Below are positions 1 to 11,319 of a stretch of 64,000 nt of DNA, piece after piece. A program made the position numbers and the translations under genes. This DNA comes from Strongylocentrotus droebachiensis (lineage: Eukaryota > Echinodermata > Echinoidea > Camarodonta > Strongylocentrotidae). A model generated the notes under the pieces. It did not search any database. It was not told where the DNA came from and saw only the letters and a program-made list of their open reading frames with translations. Location: contig JAVYIG010002386.1 in assembly GCA_035222895.1 (NCBI GenBank), positions 1-64,000 on the forward strand, read 5' to 3'. Positions within the stretch are counted from its first letter, which is position 1. Each line of letters begins with the position of its first letter.

Positions 1-181
1 CCCCACCGAATATTCCCCCCACCACCTCCCCCCCCCCCCCACCCCCCAAAAAAACAAAATATATATATATATTTGGCTCAATACGCCTCAGCTTGACGAC
101 AATTCAACACTTGATCTGAAAATGCTTACAGCTTAGTTATGTTCTTATATAATAGACTGTTGCATAGGCTTAGGAACCGGG

Positions 182-900
182 GTGGCTTGGGGGGGGGGGG
201 GCACAACCCCCAATAAAAATATTGGGGGGCTCAGATTTCATTGCGCCCCCCCCCTAATATTTTTGGCGGGGCTTATAGATATCATTGAGCCCCCAATGTT
301 TTGGTGCGGCTTAGATATCAATGAGTCCTTAGGGGCTCAGATACCATTGAGCCCCCAATATTTTAAGTGGGGCTCAGATATCATTGAGCCGCCCCCAATA
401 CTTTTTGCGGGGCTCGGATATCATTAACCCCCTCCCCCCCCAATCATTATATTCTAGGCATGAAACTCATGTATACCTATAACCTACAGACTTACAATTC
501 AAATATAAACATTTTATAAATATTTATTTGGGGAGGAAGGGGGGGGGCTCAGACATCGGAACTCGCATATCATTCACCCAAAAAAATATATTTGGTGGAT
601 CTCAGATATCATTGAGACCCCCAAATATTTTGGCGGGACTCTGATATCATTGAGCACCCCCCCCCCCCCCCCAGCCTCCTCCCCATATTTTGGTGGGGCT
701 CAGATATCATCAGACCCCCAATTATTTTTGGTAAGGCTAGGATAATATCACGGAGCCCCCCGATATTTGTGAGGGGCTCAGATATCATTGAGCCCCCCCC
801 CCCCCCAATATTTTGGCTGGGCTCGGTTATCATGAGCCCCCCCCCCCCTAATATTTTGTTCGGGCTCGGAAAGGCTATCATTGACCTCGCCCTCCTCAAA
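182..900. repeat. Palindromic GGGGCTC minisatellite
   Basis: This is a degenerate tandem array of roughly 35-55-bp units. The core reads GGGGCTCAGATATCATTGAG followed by a C run and AATATTTT. The core is itself palindromic: GGGGCTCA pairs with TGAGCCCC around GATATC. Homopolymer G and C runs of variable length separate the units. Open frames across it are Pro/Gly-rich artefacts of the repeat. The sequence before 182 is a C-rich and AT simple-repeat mix with no gene. Confidence 0.8.
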
Positions 901-1076
901 TATATTTGCACACTTATGTTCTGGGCTGGAAGCTTCATGCGTTTCTATAATCTACTGATCGACTTAGTATTCAAATTATTATTAAAACTGAGAGTTTATG
1001 AATTTTGGAAGATTGATTGAGGGTGGCTCCTTTGTCAACAACCAGTATTGTCTCGACACACGTACTGCACACCAGC

Positions 1077-1850
1077 CAGAGGCGGCCCTCCCGGGGGGCA
1101 GGGGGGCACAATCCCCTCCCACTTTTTCAAGCACCCGAAAAGTGCCCCTTTTTACATATGAATAGTGCCCCTTTAACTTTGACAAGTGCCCCTATTAATT
1201 TTTTAAAAGTTCCTCTTCCCCTTTTCAACTCTGATAAGTGCCCCTTTTATTTTGACACGTGCCCCTTTTCCTTCGACAAGTTCCCTTTTTCCTTTGAAAT
1301 AAGTGTCCAATTTCCATTCTCATAAGTGCCCTTTTCAATCTCTAGTAAGTACCCCTTTTCGGGTACGAGAAGTGCCTCTTTTCACTTTTGATTAATAGTG
1401 CCCTCTTCACCTCTGATAATTGCCCTATTCAAATCTGAGAGGTGCCTCTCTTACTTTGACAAGTGCCCCTTTTCCTTTGTAATAAGCGCCCCTCCCCCTT
1501 TTAATAACTACCCCCCATTTTAACTCGGATAAGCGCACCTTATATTTTCACATGTGCCCCCTTTCCTTTTTAATAAGTGCCCCATTTAAAAAAGAGCCCT
1601 TCTCCTTTTCATCTATGAAAATAGTTCCTTTTCATTCTCATGAGCGCCCCTTTTCATCTCTTGTAAATGACCCTATTCTATTCTGAGAGATACTCGATTT
1701 ACTTTGACAAGTACCCCTTCCCCTCCTGATAAGTGCTCTTTTCATCTTTTATAAATGCCCGTTATTTTAACACTCCCCCCTTTTCCTTCCTAATAATGCC
1801 CTTTTTCCTTATAAGTGCCCTTTTTATTTTGATGCGTATAGAGGAGGAGG
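1077..1850. repeat. AAGTGCCCC-type minisatellite array, truncated relative of the 2.2-3.9 kb element
   Basis: The array starts with CAGAGGCGGC, then a G-rich stretch, then ACTTTTTCAAG, the same order as the element that starts at 2166. It continues as degenerate ~20-bp units of the form AAGTGCCCCTTTT. It trails off in a G-rich segment near 1840-1870, and I could not find the matching inverted terminus. It is probably a truncated or rearranged copy of the same family. There is no coding evidence. Confidence 0.75.
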
Positions 1851-2165
1851 GGGGGGTAGGGGTGGGGGCTGCGTAAATATACAAAAACTTAAAACCAACG
1901 CCTTTAATAATTCTTTTTTTGTAGAATTTTTGTGAGGCAGCTCCCTCCAAAAAAAAAAAGGCGATCCGTCAGCTCACTTCTCTGCTTAGAGTACTATGCT
2001 AGACCCGTGTGATAGGCCCTAACATTAGATATAGCTATTTATTAAGTCTTTAACTTTTAAGAGTAAAATATGAATATCTGATTATGAAAAAAGAAAAATT
2101 CCATTCCTTCAATTCATTAATCACCATCATGTTAATCAGAGATTCTACCCTGAATGACTAGTAGT

Positions 2166-3894
2166 CAGAGGCGGCAATCCCGGGGGGGGGGGGGGGCAGG
2201 GGGGGCACAGTGCCCTTCCACTTTTTCAAGTACCCTAAAAGTGCCCCTTTTTGCATAGGAAAAGTGCCCCTTTTACCTTGACAAGTGCCCCTTTTTACAG
2301 AGGAAAAGTGCCCCTTTTATTTTGAAAAGTGCCCCTATTCATTTTGAAAAGTGCCCCTTCCCCTTTCCACCTCTGATAAGTGCCCCTTTTATTTTGACAC
2401 GTACCCCTTTTCCTTTGAAAAGTTCCCATTTTCCTTTGCAATAAGTGTCCATTTTCCATTCTCATAAGTGCCTTTTTTAATCTCTAGTAAGTTCCCCTTT
2501 TTAGATACAAGAAGCGCCCCTTTTTCACTTTTGATAAGCGCCCCCTTCACCTCTGATAATTGCCCTATTTAAATCTGAGAGGTTCCCTTTTTTTGCCTTG
2601 ACAAGTGCCCCTTTTCCTTTGTAAAAAGTGCCCCTTCCCCTTTTTAACTTGGATAAGCGCACCTTATATTTACACATGTGCCCCATTTCCCTTTTAATAA
2701 GTGCCCATTTTGCTTATGATAAGTGCCCCCATTTAAAGAAGAGCCCTTTTCCCTTCTCATAAATGCCCCTTTTTCTTTTCATCTATGAAAATAGTTCCTT
2801 TTCATTATCATAAGTGCCCCTTTTCATCCCTTGTAAATGACCCTATTCAATTCTGAGAGATACTCGTTTTACTTTGACAAGTACCCCTTCCCCTCCTGAT
2901 AAGTGCACCCTTCATCTCTTATAAATGCCCCTTTTATTTTGACACGTCCCCCTTTTCCTTCCCAATAAATGCTCTTTTTTTTCCTTATAAGTGTCCCTTC
3001 TCCTTCTCATAATTACCCCCTTTTCGTCTTTGATAAGTGCCCCGTTTATTTTAATATGTGCCTCTTTTCCCTTTTAATAAGAACCACTTCCCCTTCTCAT
3101 TACCTTTTTAACAATGATATGTGCCCAAATTCTTTTCTAATAAAGACCCTATCCCTTTTTCATAAATGCCCCTTTTCACTTCTTATAAATGCCCCCTATC
3201 AAAATCTAATGGACGCCTCTTTTCCATCGACAAATGCCCATTTCCTTTTCATCCCTGGTGCATGCCTCTTTTTTTAGGTGTAAGAAGTGCCCCATTTTCA
3301 CCTCTGATAATTAGCCTTTGTACTCTGACACGTGCTCCTTTTCTTTTCTAATAACTGTCTTAACCCTTTCGATAAGTGTCCCCTTTTCCTCTCATCAAAC
3401 GTGCCCCTAATTTCAAGCGACTAAAAGCAATTTCCCCCAAGGCTCGCTCGCTACACTCGCTCGTAGTTATAGATGTTATAATTATGTAACTTATCAAAGA
3501 TCTTTTCAGTCTTCCGTTATGAGAATGTGCCTATATAACCCCATCAGGATTGGGTCATTCCTCTTTATAAGATGTATTTTTTTGCACTGCGACCTCATAA
3601 ATCTTTAAAAAGAATTCTCGCTCGCTTTGCTCGCTCGCAAATGAATTTTTAGACCATCACACTCAACTGCAAAGATGATACGCAAAATCTTATATGATGT
3701 ATAAATAAAAACAAATATTGAAATCATCCCCGATAATGTAATCACAATATAGGTGTATATACCAATGTCTAACAAATTGTATATTTTCCCTTTGAGATTT
3801 CCCTTTGAAGGTGCCCTTTTTTCCAGAAAGTGCCCTTTTTTGTTGGTGCCCCCCCCCCCCCCCCCCCACTTTGGAAGTCGCTCCGCCGCCTCTG
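2166..3894. mobile_element. hAT-like non-autonomous element carrying a minisatellite
   Basis: The termini are inverted: CAGAGGCGGC at 2166-2175 and GCCGCCTCTG at 3885-3894. The element is flanked on both sides by the same 8-mer, CTAGTAGT (2158-2165 and 3895-3902). An 8-bp target duplication and a CAGRGG-type terminus are hallmarks of the hAT superfamily. The interior is a G run, about 1.2 kb of degenerate AAGTGCCCCTTTT units, and a spacer with CTCGCTCGC motifs at about 3443 and 3613. No transposase frame is visible, so it must move in trans. Confidence 0.75.
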
Positions 3895-3902
3895 CTAGTA
3901 GT

Positions 3903-5000
3903 AAAGATGATGTAGCTACAGTGGTCTAGTTTACTCACTCAATCAAATTGGATATTCTACTCTGAATGAATAATGATAATATAGTAGATATAGATCTAGA
4001 TGAATGTAGGACCTTACTGTAGTTTGATTAGTTTACTCACTCGATCAAATTGGGCAGTGCAGTGCAGCGGGTACGGATGCCGAGTCAGTGAATTCCCCCG
4101 CCGACCCGCCCGGCGGCGGCGCTGTACTGCTAGCTGGACACTGAGCTGAGCGATGAGCTGCTGCGCGGTGCACAACAGTAGTCTGCTAATTTACGGCCAG
4201 GACGAAAGAATGTGAACAAACATCAGCCATCTCGTCTAAAATGTAGTACATTCGACTTCTCAATAACGAAATGTATACCAGGAATCAAAAATAGACCTTC
4301 ATACATTATGAAAATGATATTTTTGCAGTGATTTACTGACAAAAACACTGCTCGAATTTCAGTGGTCCGAGTCGATACAACGCACATTTAATGTACGTGC
4401 GGCAATGCGAATTGCGAGCTGTGAGTAAATTGTCCGAAATGCCATTTTTTTTGTCATTTTATCTAAAGAAAAGTTATAGATTGTCTTCAATAGTATCATA
4501 TAACACAATACCATTGCAGATTGTGGTTGGAAATGGCATTATTAAGTCACAATGAGCACAAACATATACACATTGGTATCTCTCGATCGATTAATCATAT
4601 CGGGACATCTCGCCCCAGCATAAAAGGCTGGGGCGAGATGTCCCGCGGGGCGAGTTAGCCCGACTCCGTTGAAATGATATACGCCCCACTGCACTGGGTA
4701 GGCCTACCGTTTTAATTTGATCTAGTCTAGAGAATAGATGCATGGAATCGGCAAATTACGTTTTGTTATATCTTGCCTTGGTCTTGGATTTTTAATTCAG
4801 ATTTCATGAATCATGATATTGATAGAGGTCTAGTCTAGTCTATATAAATTACTACAGTAACATTAGCCTGCTATTGCTAATACTAGTTGGTAATACCTAC
4901 CTGTACCAACTACCCCTTTGAAGACCAACTTTTAGCTGAAAAGGGTGATCCTTCCCATATGTGGAAAATAAATAAATAAATAAAAACATGACTAATAATA
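3903..5000. other. Non-coding stretch with GC-rich patch and hairpin
   Basis: No supported gene. It contains a short internal repeat (TTTACTCACTC followed by RATCAAATTGG, near 3930 and 4032), a GC-rich patch at about 4060-4200, and a strong hairpin at 4601-4645 listed separately. Confidence 0.5.
4601..4645. repeat. Perfect 19-bp inverted repeat (hairpin)
   Basis: The left arm (4601-4619, starting CGGGACATCTCGCC) is exactly complementary to the right arm (4627-4645, starting GCTGGGGCGAGATG), with a 7-nt loop, ATAAAAG. The stem is GC-rich and perfect. Its function is unknown. Confidence 0.85.
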
Positions 5001-6570
5001 AGCCTACTACTACTAGGGTGTTACATGTCTGATCGCGCACTCAGTTTTGTGCGCTAAAATCCTTCCCATATAGATTGCACACATCCCTATTCAGTCCATG
5101 TGCATTGCAAAATTGGTCAATGATGTTTTCATTACCAAAATGAGATTCAAACCAATACTGCTCGTGATCATGAAGGTGACTAATACTCAAGAAGTGAGGT
5201 GTGACAGGTGTCATATGAAAGAGCAGGTTTTTCTCCATATTCCCTAAAGTAAAGGAGCTCACCCCAAAAATTCTAAGAATATCTTGATCAAAACAGCGAT
5301 TTAAACATTGTTTCCATGGTAACTCAGAGATTTACCAATTTCACAAAGTGAGCCTCCAAGTTTTTTTAGTCCCAAGGGATCATGAACAATTACAGTTTGA
5401 AAATACCCTTACTCCACGCTTTGCATATCGTGCTGTGCAGCTTTTGGATTCCACTGGCTCAACGAGCTATGGCTGCGGCACGTGGCTTGAAATATTCATG
5501 GCCAGATCGATTGCCCAATCATTAGAAAATTTAATTGCTTTAATCTGGAATATCAAAAGAAGGGAACACTTTGTCCTTTATGAAGGGAAATAATGATTTA
5601 ACCGATTTACTAATTCTTACGAGATGCAAGCTACATGTAAGCTTACTTTAAAGGTAATACAAAGTTTTGGTATGGGGTCATGAATTTGGTTCAAATGAAC
5701 ATATTGGAAGCATATGCCATCCTACAATATTCAGTGAACGTTGTCGCGGTTGAAATCAAGTCTAAAGTGATGAAATTGTAAATAATAATCTCTTTATGTG
5801 GTATAACTCTCTCTCAAGGTCAATATATTAATTAAGCTATACAACGAGCTACAATTGACCGATTGGCTATTACCGTTTTGAAATTATATATCACAACTAC
5901 ATACATGTATTCCGAGATTTTTATGGTAGCAGCTACCGTTGTACAACCGAAGGCGCTAGCTATTTGAAATTTATCAAAATTTACTGAGAGCACCGGTAAA
6001 TTTTTATATTCAATTTTTTTCGAAAGCAGAAGTGTTTTAGGAGCTACATTTTCTAGTGCTTATAATATCTCCACAGGGATATCCAAATATTTCAAAATTG
6101 TAAAGAATCACTATCCACCCAATTTTCAAAATTTCCAAAAACTTTGTTATACCTTTAATGTCCCTCGTTACGACTGCAACTTTCTTTGTAATGATGACGT
6201 GCAGGGCTAGTCAACCGGGTAAACATCCTGCTCTTTTTAAAAGTCGACAAGGTTATACTATACCTTGCTTGAGATGTGACTGTCTCATCTATATTTATCT
6301 CTACCAAAGAGTGTCTCGACTTCACATACATGACAGAGAACCAATGCATCAGTTATTAGTCATGCAAATTCCAAATCTGGCTAGCTGTGATAATTATTAG
6401 AGAATGCAATCTTCAAAATTATTTCTTTTGGTGATTTAAAATCTGAATGTTTTTTACTTTGTGAATGACTTTCATTTCTTCACTTTTTACAGATATGAAG
6501 AACAGACAACACAATCCATCCCCAGCGAAGAAATTCCAAGCAGCAGTAGGGGAATTAGCAGGTGAATAGT
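5000..6570. other. No gene recognised
   Basis: Short open frames occur on both strands (for example 5041-5262 minus and 5348-5593 plus), but they have no recognised domain, no convincing splice context and no partner exons. A short frame starting ATG at 6495 just after a TTTTACAG acceptor is possible but unsupported. Confidence 0.4.
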
Positions 6571-6577
6571 ACAAGTC

Positions 6578-7723
6578 ACCTTTGACCGCAAATTCATGGA
6601 GAACTTGGCCTACTCTGCTGATTTGCTCGCTTCAGGTAGGAATCTGTATACATGTACAGTATGAAAGGCTCTGTAAATTGAGAGGAATTTAATGAGAATG
6701 CGTTCATTACGTACATGTTTGCAAGATTGAGCTCTTTTTCTGTTATGACCTATAAAATTGGGACATATCAGCAAGTCAAGGTAATGCATCTCATTTGCTC
6801 ATGTGTATGACATGGGATTTTCAATATTGATTTTGTGGTATGAAAATAATTGAAATGCTCTATCATTTATATCAGTTTTTATTTTGTTTTCATAATTCCT
6901 TAGGCACACCAGCATGCTCGAGTGTTTCCACAACCATATACTGATGTATGCTTCCAAGCGGTCATCGACTACATGGCACACAAGGACAGGCCCGACCAGA
7001 CTGATGAACAAGGCAATACAAAGTGAGTGGAAATTAGAAAGAAAGAAAAAAAGATTTTTTGTTTTCCTTGTGTAGTTGGACAAGGCAATCCGAATTGGCA
7101 GTTCTTTCCCATGAAATTTATCAATTTTGGGGAAATTAGTAAATATCTAATTGTCCTTCCTGGGAACGCCCCTTTTAAATCGCCAAAATATGACGTCATC
7201 TAAAGAACTTGTCCCTGTACACGACGCACATCTCAATTATGTAGATTACGGACTGTAAGCTGATGGTTTGTCAATCACGCTGCTGATTTTGGACCCTAAA
7301 TGTGGGCTTGGATTCAGTGTAATAATATACTTATTAGAACACAGTGACGTACAGTAGTTTGAAAGATCATTATTGACCCAACATATCAAATTGATAAATT
7401 AAGAGATATGAATCATTTCCAATTGACAAGAATGAGTGTGCATATAATGCAACTTGTTACATTTTGCATGTTCTTTTATTTTATGATACAGATATGTTGC
7501 AGTATTGTTAAAGCATGCCAACAACTACGTGGCCCGGAAGGAGAAGGTCCCCAAGACCTACCCCTATGTACAAGGACTCATCGGTGCGATACTGGAACGC
7601 AGAGAACAGGACCAAGGACCACTGTTCTCGAAGGCTGTTCTGCTCCCTGATGACCCTAGACACACAAGGCACCGGCTTGCACCATTTCCTCCACCACAAG
7701 TTGATGTGATCGTAGCCAGCTAG
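6578..7723 (+). pseudogene. Decayed transposon-associated protein, C-terminal fragment
   Basis: Three pieces are visible. At 6578-6635 the frame reads FMENLAYSADLLAS. Piece 6904-7022 is bounded by a TTAG acceptor and an AA|GTGAGT donor. Piece 7492-7723 follows an ACAG acceptor and ends in TAG. Pieces two and three join in frame and read VIDYMAHKDRPDQTDEQ, then VPKTYPYVQGLIGAIL and LAPFPPPQ. Inside 6904-6960 a different frame reads HTSMLECFHNHILMYASKR. From memory, this order (HT.xLExFHN, then Asp/Arg-Pro-rich, then PKTYxY, then LAPxP) matches a domestic or transposon-encoded protein family common in metazoan genomes. Having the two motifs in different frames implies a frameshift or deletion, so I call it a relic, although pieces two and three could still be spliced. 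The family name is inference. Confidence 0.45.
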
Positions 7724-10660
7724 GAGACTAGGCCGATTAGAGAAATCCATGTTATCCTCTGTAGTGAACAATTGGGATTGTCTGACTTGAGAACTGCTTT
7801 TTTTCGAGCAGAGACTAAGGGATCCAAATGGCGTCCTTCCGTCCATCCTCCGTGACTGTACAAAAATTTGAATGAAGTCTAATGTGAAATCTTACCTGCA
7901 AAAATCAATAAGGGTTGCTAACTTTCCAACCCTGCATCTGTTTGTAACAAAACTTGATTGGTAGATGCCCTTTATTGGCCTCCATGATATTCTGGAGTTG
8001 AAGGTCACATAAGTAGGTCAAAGGTCAAATGAGGTTCATTGTTGCATGATTGCATGCAAGACTCTTAATCGCCTCGATTTAATTTGTCCATGTGGCATGT
8101 TTTTAGGCTATCTTGAGGATTGGTTGGAACTTAACATTTGGACTCATTTGGTTGCTAGTGATGTTGTGGTCCGGAGGTGAAAGATTGCATGGCTTAGCAT
8201 TACGAGCATGTATTCCTGATATGTCAGAGACCCTTTGACAAAATACCACCAAACTTGATACTAGAGTGTCCCTGGGGATCATGGGGATGTGGTTATCTGG
8301 AGAAAAAAATCACATAACACATGATATACATGTACCAGAAATAAATTGTTATTGTTGCTAGATTAGCCACCATGCTTGGCACTTGTATATTGTATTACAA
8401 TAAGAGGTTGGCAAGTTTACAATTGGAAGAAATGTAGGAATATAAAAGACAAATTGTGATATCAGTGTATAAAAGCTCTATGTGATTTATACAATGCATA
8501 ATTTGTGATAAAATCAGTGCTTGCTCACATGTAAATGGTAGATACTTCAATTTGTATCTATTTGGCAACCTATATTCATTGAAGAAGTTACGGTAGTAAT
8601 TATAAAATTTACAGCCAAGAGGTCCAACCATGAGTCAACAATGTGTTTGGTTTTAGTGACTGTGCATGTAACCGAGGTGACAGTCGATCAGGAAAAAGAC
8701 TATACTTCGGAACATGTCGGACATCAACATGGACAGAAGAAATATTTGTAGAATATGTTATTGTAAATAGTCTTCATTTTTTGTTTAATGCAATCAATCT
8801 GACTAAAATAATGATCCCAAGACAGCAAAACAATTGGTTTCATGCATCATTTGAATCCATGAATGTGAATCGGCTCAACGCCAAAGTATTGCGGTTCAAG
8901 GTTATACCATCAAGAAATTTGCTGCCTGTAACTACTTTGTAGTTTGAAAGGGGGTATAAAGGAATAAGGATACGGTTGGGCAGGCGAGTCTTTCTGTTGG
9001 TCTATTGTAAAAAAAACTGGGTCAAACTATTTCCAGTTTTCACACAAATTGTAATAAAACTTGGTATACTGATGGACCCGAGGGTGTGCAAGACACATTT
9101 GTTGTGTCTGTCTGATAAAGTATCTCCATGGTAACCAAACTTTGCACAAAGAATACAATTTTGATTTAATAATCTTGTGGAGCATATTCTTTCCAGGTTT
9201 TTTGCAAATTTATAGTTTTGGTATATATTGGATGAGGCATTATAATAACAGTATAAAACTCAATGCATGTGCAGTGTGTTAAATAAGTACCGGTATGTGA
9301 GCAAACTACTTCCAATAGTTTGATCGATTCATATGAAACTCAGTACACACAATGCAGATTTGTCTTTTGTGTGCGTATAGGACATGACCAGTTTTGAAAA
9401 GTCTGTGCTATTTGTTTGAAAAACCTTGACTCTAGTATGTTGGATGTTAATCACTTGAAGTGATATTCATAGTCGAGCATTAGGGAAGATGAAAGACATA
9501 CATGTACCTAACTATACTTAATTTTGTGCTGAAATTGATATGATTCAGGATTTGAGATCGATATGGAGTATGTATACATATATACTCATACACATTAAGG
9601 AAAAGAATCACTCAGACAATTTTTAAAGCATTTATATATAAAGTAAGATGTGAAACTTTAAAGATAAAACCAGTTATGGTCATGCGACTGCATTGTGAAA
9701 GGATTGTTGTGGAATCGATCAGAAAAGGTTGATCATCTAGCATATAAGTCTTGGTGTGTACTGCAAGGTTCTAGAATCATTGAAATGATAAAAAAATTGG
9801 CCCAGTCTTGGTAAAGTTACAAGCACTGTACACAGAAAGATGTATATGGGACTACGCACAAGTGCGCGACACATGCGTTATATCTATCAAGTCCAAATAG
9901 ATATAATAATTTACCAAATATATCAATTAGTAGGCAGTTTCTCGGCAAAATTTGTATGATCACGTACTAGTCAAAACATTGTGTGCGGGCAAGCACTGAA
10001 TCAAATGACCGGGGTAATAGTATATTTGTCAAGGGCGTAGAGACATTACTGTTATAGATACTTTTCTTTGGTAAACTTATCTACACATTGCCTATAGAGA
10101 ATGTCAAGTTTTTATGAAAGACACAAGATAAGATGTATATAAATAAGCAGTAACTAATAAGTAACAAGACATTGTGGTATAAAAATAAAGTATATTGCTC
10201 CTTCTTAATGAAGACGGTTAAAGTTGTCATAGCGATAGATGCTAAATAAAAATGTGCCTTTTTTAATACACATGATCTGTTTGTATGCAATGGTTGGAAT
10301 CAACATCACGTTTAAATATTGCCTTCAGTACAGCAAGTATAATTTGTATTCATCTGAATAATGTTGTGTAAATTTAACTGTTAGTTATGGCCGAATAAAG
10401 CTTTCAATGTACACCATAAAAATATGTTATGTATCTTCATTTTAGCATTACTATAATTATATTAAAATCTTATGTCTTTACACATTTACAAGTTATCACG
10501 TACTGACGTAGGTCATGCAATACACAGGCACTGTAGAACACAACTTATTTACAAGAAGTTACAATCACTTTTTTGTTAAAACTTTACAAGATGTTAAATT
10601 AATTCACTACTGTTATTCATTATAGTATACTGATACAACAATTTTTTATATTTTTTTAAA
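7724..10660. other. Non-coding AT-rich region
   Basis: No gene can be supported. Several stretches (for example 7960-8060 and 9040-9130) read like old dispersed repeat sequence. There is no clear terminus, ORF or RNA gene. Confidence 0.5.
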
Positions 10661-10664
10661 TTTA

Positions 10665-11262
10665 TTTCTTTTTATTTCTCCACTTTCCCTTTAGCCATGT
10701 ACCTTCATGTTGTTATATATGTTAAAGGTGTCGCTCTGGACCTATAATATATGATAAGACACAAAATCCACCAGTTATTTCTGATTTCTATCAAATTTTT
10801 AGATTTTGTGGATTTAGTAATTCCTTTTTGAATGAAACATGGATTTAGCTTCTTTTGGAATTGAATGGATTTAGCTCCTTTTGGAATGAAACTGTAATAA
10901 TGTTGTTTACTTTCTTTTCGAAAGGTTATTTTTATGTGTGATTTCACTATTATTATTTAAAAGGAAAGGTTTGCTGCTAAATTTGAATAAAATTTCAGTG
11001 ACTTTATTGAGAAAATATGATTTATTTTTTATTTTTTTAGGTACAATAACATGTTTCATTCCAAAAGGAGCTAAATCCACGAAAATAAAAAATCTAAAAA
11101 TTTAGTAAACATCAGAAAAGCCGAAGGGAAGATTTTTTCTTATCATATCAAAATATAATATTATTGGCAGATAATCAGGTCCATGCAGGGTGACACCTTT
11201 AACATATATAACAACATGAAGGTATACATGGCTAAAGGGAAAGTGGAGAAATAAAAAAGGCA
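10665..11262. repeat. Foldback element with ~220-bp imperfect inverted arms
   Basis: The left arm (about 10,665-10,895) contains CTCCACTTTCCCTTTAGCC, then GTTATATATGTTAAAGGTG, then TGGATTTAGCTCCTTTTGG. The right arm (about 11,045-11,262) has the same order on the other strand, with indels. The spacer is about 150 bp. A further TGGATTTGGCTCC copy follows at 11,285. It looks like a non-autonomous foldback or MITE; no transposase is present. Confidence 0.7.
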
Positions 11263-11319
11263 ATTTACTCAGAAGTACCCAAAGTGGATTTGGCTCCTTT
11301 TTGGAATGAAACTCTTCAC

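Noticed and set aside
1017..3351. Cys/Pro/Phe-rich frames
   Set aside because: Translation of AAGTGCCCCTTTT minisatellite units.
5041..5593. Opposed frames (5041-5262 minus, 5348-5593 plus) as a gene pair
   Set aside because: No recognisable domain, no promoter or splice support, lengths expected by chance.
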